Of a DNA stretch of 64,000 nucleotides, positions 25,996 to 37,542 are shown in pieces. A program made the position numbers and the translations under genes. Source of the stretch: Gymnogyps californianus (lineage: Eukaryota; Chordata; Aves; Accipitriformes; Cathartidae); assembly GCF_018139145.2 (NCBI RefSeq), contig NW_026114301.1:434001-498000 (forward strand), in the 5' to 3' direction. The notes under the pieces are model-generated. The model saw nothing but the letters and a program-made list of their open reading frames with translations. It was not told the origin of the DNA and did not search any database. The first letter of the stretch is position 1. Each line of letters opens with the position of its first letter.

Positions 25996-26601
25996 CACCT
26001 GTTGACTTTAGAGCATTTTTCAATGCCATCTCTGTATCCAAGGAGTGGAGGGGTGTGAAGGAGATTTTTATCTGGTATATGAGCATCTGTAGAACTACAG
26101 GGTATTTATGTGAATTTTGCCCAACCATCAAGACTGCCTCATACACAGATGAAACTTCATCCTTGTGATATGCATTTTCTGTGATGCTTACAGTCCAATG
26201 ACAAACGTTAGAATATCTTTAAATTGTTGTGAGTATAAAGAAAATAACAAAGAACTCATCTTTTACTCAGCTCTATAGGAAAATTACTGGTGAAATTCAT
26301 TTCTGATACGCATGAAGAGCCCATCTCCCTGACATAAGGGTACAGTAACATTCTTTATCTCCTGATTGATAGCTTCATGAAGTTTACAGCATTTGTGACA
26401 CAAATAGGTGTTCCCTTTTTGGAACTTTTTTCCTTCTAATGAACTAACATCTGTTGAAAAACAAAGTCATGTTTCCAGAAAGCCGTACAAAATTGAGAAA
26501 AAACAAAACAACAGAACTCTGCCAAGAAGCAATTGTTGCCAAGTTGTACATGGTAAAAAGCAGCTTATAAAATGACGGGTAGACAGAAGCAGGCATCATA
26601 C
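25996..26601. other. SNCAIP intron, nothing recognised
   Basis: Intron between a CR1 5' end and exon 2; no feature recognised. Confidence 0.5.
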
Positions 26602-26674
26602 CTGAGCTGTCTTCATTTTGTGACTCATACCTTCTGTATAATTCTGGGATGGTCTTAAGAGAAGTTATGGAATA
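26602..26674 (-). CDS. SNCAIP: SNCAIP second coding exon, intact
   Basis: 73 bases encode YSITSLKTIPELYRRYESQN and the start of EDSS, the conserved segment after the synphilin-1 N-terminus. Acceptor tttctttcag precedes 26674 and donor GTATGA follows 26602. Phase 0 in, phase 1 out; the last G joins TT of the next exon to make Val. No stop or indel. The segment has no methionine, so it cannot supply a replacement start for the broken first exon. Confidence 0.9.
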
Positions 26675-27915
26675 CTGAAAGAAAGAAAAAAATGTATATT
26701 AAGTAATTAATTTTAAAAGGTAAAAAGCAAGATGACTTCATGTTGTGAGCATAGCCTAGATTTACCAAGCTGAGGGTACTTCTGGCAGTCTGATAGTGTT
26801 CTCAAGTAGCATGAAAAAAAGCAGGTGGCATCTGTTTTTGTGTCTTACATCAAAGGATATCAAACAGATTTTCAAAGCTATGGCAAAGCATCCCCCCCAC
26901 CTCAGATTTCTCCTTCCTATAGATCACCATTATTCAAGTCATGAATACACTTTATATATCCATTCTTTCCATGGGATGCACAGGTATATCAAAGGTGACA
27001 ATAGGTGTAGGCTACACAGTAAATGTCGAGGGTCTCACTTTGCCCACCTGGGCATCTATTGCAGCACTTATATTGCAAGATACTTCATGCTTAACAGAAT
27101 TAGAATTCAAGCTTTCACAAAGCAATATGCAAAAGCAATGCAGAATATTTTAACATAGAGATCTAATTTCAGAGATATACATGTGCATATACATATTGGA
27201 TTACATGCTCATTTCTCTAACCTAGACTTTATTAAAGCAAACATGCATTACTACTTTGATGTGATGGGATACACCTGATATTAATCAATATGTTATTCTC
27301 TGAATTCAATATTAAAAGGGAAAAGAACAAAGACGGCATATTTATCTTACTAAACAGCAATCTTTTTCTTATAATCTTGTGGAATATGCTCAATAAGGCA
27401 CATGATCCAGTGTTATAAAGCTACAAATTCTGACATACAGAAATTAAGTTACTTAATACCAAGCCTTCCTTAATCTAATGCTTAGACTGTTATAGGACTC
27501 TCCACTTAAACAAATGAAAATCATGATGTCTGTGAAAGATCAATGGCTTCACACATACGAAAGAACTATTAAAAATAGTATTTTGGAAACTAAAACAGAA
27601 AAAAGCATTTAAGATTAGCATAACTGAAAATTTTAGAAGAATATCTAAACACCATATGGTTTCAAAGAGACAGATATTTTTAGCTGGTGTGTTACTGACC
27701 AATGTAGCAAAACAACTACATATAAAACTGCATCAGCTTTCCACACAAGAAAGAAGTGGTCATACATTGTTCTCGGTTTTGTTGACAGTTCATCATTCAA
27801 AGTTTAATTTGTTTCTAACACACAGTCAACCCCATGTGACCAACTGCAGAAGTAATTCACTTATCTGATGCAAATGAATTTAAATAAGACCATTGCTCAA
27901 TTGATTGTAGTTACT
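26675..27915. other. SNCAIP intron, nothing recognised
   Basis: Intron upstream (minus strand) of exon 2. Short open frames without recognisable content. Confidence 0.5.
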
Positions 27916-28457
27916 TTATTTAGCCTCACCTTGAGTACTGTGTGCAGTTCTGGGGCCCTCAATTTAAGAAGGATGTGAAGGTCCTTGAATGCCTCCAGAG
28001 GAGGGCAAAAAAGCTGGTAAAAGGGCTGGAAGGCATGTCCTATGAGGAGCAGCTAAGGACTTTGGGTTTGTCTAGTTTGGAGAGAAGGAGGCTGAGGGGC
28101 AACCTCATTGCTCTCTACAGCTTCCTGAGGAGGGGAAGTGGAGAGGGAGGTGCTGATCTCTTCTCCCTGGGATCCAGTGACAGGATGGATGGGAATGGTT
28201 CAAAGCTGCACCAGAGGAGGTTCAGACTTGACATTAGGAAGCATTTCTTTACCGAGAGGGTGCTCAAACACTGGAACAGGCTTCCTAGAGAGGTGGTCGA
28301 TGCCCCAAGCCTGTCAGTGTTTAAGACGCATTTCGACAATGCCCTTAATGTTTTAACTTTTGGTCAGATCTGAAGTACTCAGGCAGTTGGACTAGATGAC
28401 CATGATAGGTCCCTTTTAACTGAACTAAACTATTCTATTCTATTCTATTCTATTCTA
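27916..28457 (+). mobile_element. CR1 LINE 3' fragment with expanded TATTC tail
   Basis: The open frame 27942-28373 encodes the ORF2 C-terminus ([38 protein letters not shown]). The 3' end carries six tandem copies of a TATTC unit at about 28428-28457 instead of the usual octamers. 5'-truncated. Confidence 0.9.
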
Positions 28458-28534
28458 AAAACTTCCTATGCCTTACTTTTCCCCTTGATGGCCAGATTCA
28501 GAGATGTTTTGAGAAACCTCAGCTACAACAATAA

Positions 28535-30011
28535 GAATCACCTGAACACTTCCAATGATGGGGCATCCACAACTTCTCTGGGCAACCAGTTCCAATGTCT
28601 CACCACCCTCATCGTAAAGAATTTGTTCCTTATGTCCAATCTAAATCTACCCTCTTTCAGTTTTAAGTCGTTACCCCTTGTCCTATCACTACAGGCCCTG
28701 GTAAAAAGTCTCTCTCCATCTTTCTAAGGCCCCTTTAAATATTGAAAGGCCACAATAAGGTCTCCCCGGAGCCTTCTCTTCTCCAGGCCAAACAACCCCA
28801 ACTCTCTCAGCCTTTCCTCATAGGAGAGGTGCTCCAGCCCTCTGACCATTTTCGTGGCCCTCCTCTGGACCCACTCCAACAGGTCCATGCCTTTCCTGTG
28901 CTGAGGACTCCAGAGCTGGATGCAGTACTCCAGGTGGGGTCTCACCAGAATAGAGTAGAGGGAGAGAATCACCTCCCTCGACCTGCTGGCCACACTTCTT
29001 TTGATGCGGCCCAGGATACAGTTGGCTTTCGGGGCTGCGAGTGCACATTGCCGGCTCATATCTAATTTTTCATCCACCAATATCCCCAAGTCCTTCTCCG
29101 CAGGGCTGCTCTCAATCCCTTTATCCCCCAGCCTGTACTGATACCGGGGGTTGCCCCGACCCAGGTGCAGGACCTTGCACTTGGCCTTGTTGAACCTCAT
29201 GAGGTTCACACGGGCCCACTTCTCAAGCTTGTCCAGGTCCCTCTGGATGGCATTCCATCCCTCAGGCGCGTCAACCACACCACTCAGCTTGGTGTCATCT
29301 GCAAACTTCCTGAGGGTGCACTTGATCCCACTGTCTATGTCTTTGATGAAAATATTAAATAGGACTGGTCCCACTATGGACCCCTGAGGGACACCACACG
29401 TCATTGATCTCCATCTGGACATTGAGCTGTTGACCACTACCCTCTGGATGCGACTATCCAGCCAATGCCTTATCCATCTAACAGTCCATCTATCAAATCT
29501 CCAATTAAGAGAGAAGGATGTTGTGGGGGACCATGTCAAAGGCCTTACAGAAGTCATCCAGATAGATGACATCCTTAGCTCTTCCCTTGTCCACGGATGT
29601 AGTCACTCCATCATAGAAGGCCACTAAGTTGGTCAGGCAAGACTTGCCCTTGGTGAAGCCATGCTGGCTGTCTCGAATCACCTCCCTGTCCTCCATGTGC
29701 CTTAGCATAGCTTCTAGGAGGATCTGTTCCATGATTTTCCCAGGCACAGAGGTGAGGCTGACAGGTTGGTAGTTCCCAGAGTCCTCCTTTTTATCCCTTT
29801 TAAAAATGGGTGCAATGTTTCCCTTTTTCCAGTCTCCAGGGACTTCACCTGACTGCCATGACTTTTCAGATATCATGGAGAGTGGCTTGGCAGCTACATC
29901 AGCCAATTCCCTCAGGACTCTGGGATGCATCTTGTCAGGTCCCATAGACTTATGTATGTTCAGGTTCCTCAGGTGGTCTCAAACTTGATCTTCTTCTATG
30001 ATGGGAGGGAC
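28535..30011 (-). mobile_element. CR1 LINE, RT region, partner of an inverted identical tract
   Basis: Minus-strand RT fragments at 29945-29505 and 29572-28724. They show the same [13 protein letters not shown] insertion and the same stop after HNILLS as the plus-strand copy at 15.2-18.4 kb. The 858 bases 29100-29957 read as the exact reverse complement of 16812-17669. Left of 29100 the two copies differ by several per cent, and right of 29957 they differ again. The element stops short of the canonical 3' terminus near 28535. 5'-truncated near 30011. Confidence 0.9.
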
Positions 30012-33000
30012 TTAATTTCAGTAAACCCCTTATAAACTTTGTAAGATGGAAGAACAGTATTAACAGCAAACAAGAGACAATGAACAGTAACAAGTATTCC
30101 ATGCAAATGCAGATATTCCCAATTTTCTTCAATAAATGCTATCAATTTAAGGAAAAACTGAACCTCTGTCATCATACAAAACATTTGCTAGTCATGTAAT
30201 ACTGGACTACAGAAATTGATTGAATACAAATGTCACCTTTTTAAATTTAACATGATTCTCAAATTTTAACACAATGAATTTTAAACACATTCACAAGAAA
30301 GAAAACATGAATCTCTAGCAAGGCCATTCTATGCAGTGCCACTTGAGTTGAAGACTCACTTGTATCCCAGAAGTACCAAAAATAAGAAATATTAGATCAA
30401 GAGTAGCAGCAGAGAAATATATATACAAATTAACTTAAAAAAAAAGTTAAAATGTAAAAGTTACTTGTTAAATTTTTGTTGTGGAGAATACCTTCAACTT
30501 CTCCTGAAGTTGAGTCAAGGGGCAAATTTTGACACATGGGGACAGCATGACTCTCAGGTAATCAGAACCATGACACCCCCAAAACACTAAGGACCATGTC
30601 TTGCTCCAACTGGAGCATATCAAAATTCATCAAATTCACCTGCACTGGATCAAGACCCCAGTGACTGTGTCCTGATCTTAAATTCACAGCTCCTTGTTTT
30701 CATTTACATAGTGAAAACAGACACCTTCCTTCATTATAACTAATTTGTTTCCAGGTATTGTTATTACTGTAAGCCATCTAACAGCCCCATTGCAGTTTAA
30801 TTGCTGTAGTGGAAAATAAAAAGTGCTTAATTAATATTCAAATCACATCAAATTAAGTTAAAATTTAATAACTCTATTTTAAGATCACTTAATCATTTAT
30901 AACTTTGTAATACCACCCTTTTTCTGGGCACTTTTTTGGGAATAGCTAGCTACATCAAGAACAAATAAAGCAAGAACACTCGGCCTGAGGTTACAGGAAG
31001 ATTTCTCTCAATGGTAGTGTCAATTTAAGCAGCTCCAGAGTAAAAGAAGAGTGGGAAAGAGAAGATTAGCCTGTCAGTGTGTCTCTGAGAAATAACACCA
31101 GAAAACTGAACTCCTCCCTTAACAGCTGTCATCAGCACTTTTAGAATTAGGTTATTTATTTGTACTATTTATTATTTATAGCATTTTATATAGACACTTC
31201 ATATGTTATCCTTCCCTTTAATTTTAAACAATACCTATATTGACACTAACACTGTGCAAGGTACAAAATGTCTGTCTGAATCTAACACTTTCTATGAACA
31301 TTTTAGTGGCCATCTGCATTTTGTTTTATTCTGAAAATGGAGAGAGAAAAACAAAGAAGAGTATTATAAGTGAGTTCATCAACTGAACAGGAAATCAATC
31401 AACCAGTTGCAGTTAGTGACTGTGCCTGAACAACTGTGTAGGGCTCTCCATGACAAGCCCTGAAGTCTTGATCCCTGGGTATGCAAAGCCTAGCTGTGCA
31501 CCACCTGTACATCAGTGTGAGCCTGGGGGGTGTGCCAGCTCCTTCCATGGCCAAGGAGAAGGCTACAGCAGGCTCATTAAGTAAGTAAGTAAGTAAGTGC
31601 CCTGCACCACGTAACTGGGGGGCCAGGAACTCCAGCCATACTCTTGACTGTACATAGTTTGTACCTGCCCTGCCGAGTGAGGATGGACATGAATTAGTTT
31701 TTCAAGCTCTTTCAAAATACATGACAATTCAACAGCTTCTTAATTCTGTTATAATTCACTGTGTTAACTGCATTCACATTTTGCAGACTTTCAAATTAGG
31801 CCCATTCCTGCGTTGGAACCAGAGCGCCAGTCTTTTATTCACACAGAACTATCTGAATTATCAGAGCAATGATCTATAAACTCAACCCTAAATAGTTTAC
31901 AAATATCTAGCACCAGGAGCCCTGGTTATGACTGGGTCATTTGGTATTATTTCTGTAAACCGATAAATTATTATAGTAGTTTTAATTTGCAGAACATGAC
32001 AGTGCAATAAAGATCCTGAATTTTTATTAGAGGATTAGGAAACCTTCAAGTAACCATAACAGCATACAGGCAGGGATAATTTAATGTGCAAAATCAGAGT
32101 AGTAATAGTACAAAGGGGAAAGTTTAAAATATACTTTTATTTTTAAAGTTTATATGTCATTTAATGCAACTTAAAGGTCTTAATTTTTTTATTTCTTTCT
32201 TTTTGTGAATAGTTACTGACTAATGAAGAAATAAATAAAAATATTCAGCTTGGTTGCTTAATGTCAATGTGTACAGAATACTATTTTTGTTTAATGCAAG
32301 CAAGAGTCCCATAAACCTATCCTGCTGTCTAAACTACACTCAAATGTACTATACCAGATGGATCTGCAATGGTACCATCTAAGTTTAAAAATAAATATCT
32401 TATTTTGGAGAAATGTACACTTTTGTTTACTTGTATACAAATGCAATGTTAAGTAAATCAGAGTAAGATGAGAAAATAAAAACAAAATCTTAAAACACCT
32501 TCCCCTCACCCCTCCCTATAAGCTACCTCTATAATTTGTGCTGGTTTTTAATTTAAGGTTCAGCATCAGATCAGAGAACAGCCTATTAAAACAGGCAGCC
32601 TGAGTTGTTCAGCAGAAAAGTGAGTAACCTAAACCCACCAGTATGCAGTAACGGTCACAACGGTCAGAGACATGGAGAGGTTATATCTATTATATTTTAT
32701 AGTTTTACAAAAATGAGTATAGAAACAGATACCAGGACATGATCTAGCATATAACAGTAATAAGAAGAAAGTTGCCCAGAATAAGGTATCCTCTCAAGAT
32801 TGGCTCATTGTCTTGTAGTATCTTGGGCATTCACCATATTCCTCTTTAATAAAAATTGTGTTACAATAAGTAAAAATAAAAGCTTCTCCAAAAGGTATCT
32901 GTCTGTGAACAAAGCATCTGGAATGTCTTAAAATGAATCAAGAGTTCCAAATGCTAAAGGGAAAACAAGACCCTTTGTAAAAAAACAACAAAGCCTATAA

Positions 33001-33654
33001 AATTATAAAAAATGTGGAGGGAGATGGGGGCATACTGTCTTTGACAGTAAAAGCGACCTGAAAATTGAATTAATAAATTCTTATTACAGTGAATTTAATA
33101 TATGTATTCAAGTCCCTAGTTAACCAGATGTTCAACATATTAGCAACTCTGTTGTTACACATAAAACATTGGCAGTGAAAGTATAATTAAGAGTAAGTGA
33201 ATATACTGTGTTATATCAGTGTTTCCTATAACAACCACTAACTTATAAGAGCAGTATTTTTGCTTACATTTACAGTTGCAATTCTTTTAGGTGCAACACA
33301 AAGGATAAGTGCTGTCTGAAATCCTGGAAGTCTTTCTGCCTTTTTCTGCATTCTAGAATGTCACAAGTAGCTACATCAGACCTATTTAGAAAACCTTGCT
33401 GCACTTGGAGATGGCTGCTGTGGGAAAGGGCAGAATAGTAACTTATATGAAGAGGGAGCAATTCAGAGGTGAGAGAAGCAGGAGACTTCTCTTACAAGAT
33501 ACCTTATTTTTATTGTGGATTCAACCTATTTAAACGTTCCCATATATAAGGCAAAAAGAAATTTTGCTCCTAACAATAGTGGTGTTTGTTATATCAAGAT
33601 TGAGATATCTAAGATTGTCTCAACTTGAATAAATAAAATAAGACTTGTACTTAC
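30012..33654. other. SNCAIP first coding intron, mostly unassigned
   Basis: AT-rich. Contains (AAGT)5 at 31579-31598. No repeat family or additional exon recognised. Confidence 0.55.
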
Positions 33655-33753
33655 TGACATATCATCATTAAAATCTATCTATCTCATCCAAATCAAGGTA
33701 TTCAGGGGCTTCCATTATTCTTCTATGGCCATTTTGTGTGAGTCAGAACAGTA
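33655..33753 (-). pseudogene. SNCAIP: SNCAIP first coding exon with +4 frameshift
   Basis: The start codon is at 33715-33713 and opens MEAPEYLDLDEID, the conserved synphilin-1 N-terminus. The bases before it (33716-33753) are presumed 5' UTR, with a plausible acceptor (tctttag) at 33754. The donor GTAAGT follows 33655. The coding part is 61 bases instead of the 57 (19 codons) expected from the conserved protein. Three ATCT units stand at 33673-33684 (plus strand) where two would keep the frame. After IDR-F the frame meets TAA, then TGA TGA. Removing one unit conceptually gives the expected acidic residues and phase 0 at the donor, so the extra unit is a slippage insertion. It could also be a polymorphism or an assembly error. 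Confidence 0.85.
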
Positions 33754-33834
33754 CTAAAGACCTAATTAAGAAAAGAGAAATATATTATTTACTAGAGTCA
33801 AAAACATACATAAATGTTTTAAAATAGTTGCTAG

Positions 33835-33885
33835 AACACTAAAAACATTTAACTTGCATAGTAAAGTAAGTCTTTCATAACAATC
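33835..33885 (+). repeat. 51-base flank, copy 1
   Basis: Starts AACACTAAAAACATTTAAC and ends CATAACAATC, immediately before the first family B LTR. An identical 51-base copy lies at 37492-37542 immediately before the second family B LTR. Confidence 0.95.
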
Positions 33886-35058
33886 TGTGGTGGGTTGACC
33901 TTGGCTGGATGCCAGGTGCTCACCAAGCCGCTCTATCACTCCCCCTCCTCAACTGGATGGGGGGGGGGGGAGAAAAATATGACAAAAAACTCCTGGGTCG
34001 AGATAAGGACAGGGAGATCACTCAGCAATTACCATCATGGGCAAAACAGACTCAACCCGGGGAAAAAAAATTAATTTAATTTATTACTAGTCAAATCAGA
34101 ATAGAGTAATGAGAAATAAAACCAAATCTTAAAAACACCTTCCCCCCACCCCTCCCTTCTTCCTGGGCTTAACTTTACTCCTGAATTTTCTACCTCCTCC
34201 CCTGAGCGGCGCAGGGGGACGGGGAATGGGGATTGCGGTCAGTTCATCACACATTGTCTCTGCCGCTCCTTCCTCCTCAGGGGGAGGACTCCTCACACTC
34301 TTCCCCTGCTCCAGCGTGGGGTCCCTCCCACAGGAGACAGTCCTCCATGAACTTCTCCAACATGAGTCCTTCCCATGGGCTGCAGTTCTTCACAAACTGC
34401 TCCAGCATGGGTCCCTTCCACGGGGTGCAGTCCTTCAGGAACAGACTGCTCCAGCGTGGGTCCCCCATGGGGTCACAAGTCCTGCCAGCAAACGTGCTCC
34501 AGTGTGGGCTCCTCTCTCCATGGGTCCACGGGTCCACGGGTCCACAGGTCCTGCCAGGAGCCTGCTCCAGCGCAGGCTTCCCATGGGGGTCACAGCCTCC
34601 TTCGGGCATCCACCTGCTCCGGCGTGGGGTCCTCCATGGGCTGCAGGTGGATATCTGCTCCACTGTTAACTTCCACAGGCTGCAGGGGACAGCCTGCCTC
34701 ACCATGGTCTTCACCACAGGCTGCAGGGAATCTCTGCTGCGGCGCCTGGAGCACCTCCTCCCCCTCCTTCTTCCCTGACCTTGGTGTCTGCAGAGTTGTT
34801 TCTCTCACATCTTCTCACTCCTCTCTCTCGCTGCAGCTGCTACTCCCCTGTAACTTCTTTTCCCTTTCTTAAATATGTTATCATCACAGAGGCGCTACCA
34901 CTGTTGCTGATTGGCTTGGCCTTGGCCAGCGGCGGGTCCGTCTTGGAACCCGCTGGCATTGGCTCTATCGGACATAGGGGAAGCTTCTAGCAGCTTCTCA
35001 CAGAAGCAACCCCTGTAGCCCCCCCGCTACCAAAACCTTGCCATGCAAACCCAATACA
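33886..35058 (+). mobile_element. LTR, family B, copy 1
   Basis: 1173 bases from TGTGGTGGGTTGACCTTGGC to CAAACCCAATACA. Positions 34300-34770 are a GC-rich array of imperfect units of about 40-50 bases built on CTCCAGCGTGGGGTCC and CATGGGCTGCAG. This array is stop-poor in several frames and creates spurious open frames of 147-181 codons. The right flank is not the host flank seen at the other copies but a retroviral remnant. Confidence 0.85.
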
Positions 35059-35689
35059 ATAGTAAAGGAGAGATAGGGACGCTCTCCTATTGCTTGAAAA
35101 ACTTCTCTCCCAACCCAGTTTCAGGCTATAGTTCACTTGATCACTTCACACTAATTGTACTACAGCTACCCACGAGGCAGGAAATACCATGCCATGAGCC
35201 TGGCTGGAGTGATTTACAACTCCCTGCAAACTGCAGGCAAAATGGCTTTGGGAGTATAGCAAGAATAACAGATATACTTGCCCTGGCTCATGTGGCCCAT
35301 TCGGTGGCACACACCAGCAAAGGGGGATGATTGCAGCTATATGACAGGATTGCTTTGCTCCAAATTTTTCTTATGCACATATTTTTCATTTATTTGTCTA
35401 TTCTCAACATTAATTTGGAATGGGATGAGAGCAATGGAATGCTTTAGTGAAGTCACTGAGCCGATGACTACATCATTAACATGTTGGTATATCTGAAGAT
35501 ACAGCTAATAATGAAAAAGGAAAATTAAAGAACTTTAATATGTGATTTTCTTTTTTAATATTCTACATAAATTTAGGGTTTGTATAATTTATACACATTG
35601 TTATTTAATCAAATAGCTCTATAGCTTGAACGACCAGGAAGGGGCTTACATTTTGTCAGAAATTAAGGTGTAAACAATTGAAGCTTGCT
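35059..35689 (+). other. Unassigned segment between LTR and integrase remnant
   Basis: Begins ATAGTAAAGGAGAGATAGGG directly after the LTR. No primer-binding site or gag is recognised. The second half is AT-rich. It may be decayed proviral sequence or captured DNA. Confidence 0.4.
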
Positions 35690-37491
35690 AGCAAAGTACT
35701 GTTCTAATTCTTCAATCTTCACATTGTTAGGACACCTTTTCAACAAAATAATATAAGACAGCAGGAGAAGACAAGTATAGCTGCACACCCTAAACCATGG
35801 GGACAATTTGTAAATTTGCAAATTGACTTTATTCAGATACCTAAATGCTGTAATTTTGAGCATGTCCTTGTCATTTTAGATATGTTCTCAGGATGGGTAG
35901 AGGCTTATCCTTGTAACCATGCAGATGCAACAAGTGTTGAAAAAATTGCTGAGAGAACTAATTCCTCGGTTTAGTATTCCCCTAACACTAGATAGCGATA
36001 GGAGGACCCTTTTTACTGGAAAAGTAATGCAGAAAATTTTTGCAGCCCTGCAAATAGAATCAAAGTGTCATTGTGCCTATCATCCCCAATCCAGTGGGGC
36101 TGTAGAGAATAAAAACTCTGATTTGAAAACCAAATTGGCAAAAAAAATGTGCAAAGACTTGCCTGAAATGGCCGGATGTGTTACCTCTCCCATCGATGTA
36201 TATAAGAAGCATTGTGAATAGAAAATATGGGCTGTCACCTCACGAGATTTTAATGGGCAAACCCATGCAACTGCCTTACACATCACCCTTAACTCCCATA
36301 GAGGCAAACTTAAAATTGACAGATGACACTCTTCTAAAATATTGTCAAGTATTAATGAAATGTGTAAGGACTTTCCACACACAGCTGAAAGAAGCTTTAC
36401 CAGAACCTGCCACTGAAGTCTGTCACTCCTTGAAACCAGGAGACTGGGTCTACATTAAGATATACCAGTGAAAACATGCACTTCAGCCCTGCTGGAAGGA
36501 CCTTATCAGGTCCTGGTAATTACGAATACTGTGGTAAAGTGCAAGGGCCTGCTCAGCTGGATCTGTGTTTCCCAGTGTAAAAGGGTCACACCACCTTCAG
36601 ACACAACACAGAGTGTATCAAATGTCACAGCAGAGCTGAATGATCCAGATGAACTTCCTTTGATCAAAGGTCAACAGAAGTACAATCTATGACCATGCAA
36701 ATAGACTTTGATGGGCCTATTGTTCTCACCTGAACCTGTTGATTGGTTTTGGATATCGTAGCTTTGTTTGCTCTGGGATTTTGCATTTGCAGTTATATTA
36801 TTGGTCATATACTGACTGTAAGGGTATGTGGAAGGAGAGTGTCTGCTCCTTTAAGGATATCTGGTCAAGGACCTTTTTCAATGCAAAAAAAGGAATAAGA
36901 AAAGGAGGAAGCCATAAACAAGAACATACAGGGACACAGACCTGACCGACAAACAATAAGGGAGGCAGTAACAAAACCAAATCTAGTCAGTCACACTAAT
37001 TGATGAGGGCATGTGAGAGTGTGAGAATGTTTATTCCAGCAAAGTTATCTGATGGGGACCTTGTCAATTGGGATACTAAGGGAAAGGGGGAAACCAGAGA
37101 CAAATATACAGAGACACAGACACAATGACAAGAAACAAACCTCACCACTCACACTAATTGATCGGCTATCAGCGCCACTTCCAGGAAGATCAACTTGGAC
37201 TCTGCAACTGATAAGATTGTAAACCAGTGGGACCCCAGATTGGGAGGGATGTGGGAATGATAGAACTATACAAACCCATGAGTGGACATGCAGAGGAAGG
37301 AGGAGCAGGAGGAACAAAGAGGGAGGTAGACAGAAAATGGTATAAAAGGGGCTGGTCGTGTGTAAAATGGGCCAGTCAGTACGCTTGTCTGACTGAGCCC
37401 TGCACCTGATCACCACAGTCTGTCCTATCTTCTTATTAAAACCTTTCTTAACTATCTCTCTGCATAATCTCACTCTCTATCCCATTATCCC
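35690..37491 (+). mobile_element. Class I (gammaretrovirus-like) ERV remnant: integrase end to 3' LTR
   Basis: A decayed 3' part of a provirus. From about 35780 it carries integrase sequence, and after about 36700 a region without recognisable env. The LTR has TATAAAA at 37341-37347 and ATTAAA at 37435-37440 and ends near CCCATTATCCCA at 37491. Two related blocks about 183 bases apart (36900 and 37083 onward, each with GGGACACAGAC- or GAGACACAGAC-like text and CACACTAATTGAT) look like a duplicated U3 enhancer region. The 5' half of the provirus is missing. Confidence 0.7.
35780..36475 (+). pseudogene. ERV integrase fragment (pol)
   Basis: Translated blocks include a catalytic-core start (LDMFSGWVEAYP), then LTLDSDRRTLFTGK, which carries the second core aspartate, and AYHPQSSGAVENKN with the core glutamate. 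Next come SPHEILMGKP and the C-terminal LKPGDWVYIKIYQ. The frame changes at least twice (near 35915 and 36215) and stops in between. It is related to gammaretroviral integrases by these motifs. Described only as a broken remnant. Confidence 0.75.
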
Positions 37492-37542
37492 AACACTAAA
37501 AACATTTAACTTGCATAGTAAAGTAAGTCTTTCATAACAATC
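37492..37542 (+). repeat. 51-base flank, copy 2
   Basis: Identical to 33835-33885. It lies between the end of the class I LTR (CCCATTATCCCA) and the second family B LTR. Confidence 0.95.

Larger units (their letters stand above)
5613..33753 (-). pseudogene. SNCAIP: SNCAIP (synphilin-1), N-terminal and ankyrin part, two exons damaged
   Basis: Synphilin-1 is a cytoplasmic ankyrin and coiled-coil protein that binds alpha-synuclein and the ubiquitin ligases parkin and SIAH. Seven coding exons in correct order on the minus strand match it: start exon 33655-33715, then 26602-26674, 19478-20331, 14779-14954, 10336-10449, 7768-7893, 5613-5782. Junction phases are 0, 1, 0, 0, 0, 0, then 2 at the last donor, as expected for one continuous frame. 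The large C-terminal exon(s) are not in the window and should lie left of position 1. Exons 1 and 4 are broken (see their entries). The other five are open with GT/AG sites. Either the locus is a recent unitary pseudogene, or a shortened protein survives through a later start and exon skipping, or the assembly has errors. Gene identity is secure from many exact motif matches; its functional state is inference. Confidence 0.9.

Noticed and set aside
34226..34872. Overlapping open frames of 147, 181 and 165 codons
   Set aside because: They lie in the stop-poor GC-rich array of a family B LTR and are open in several frames at once; the same occurs in the other copies.
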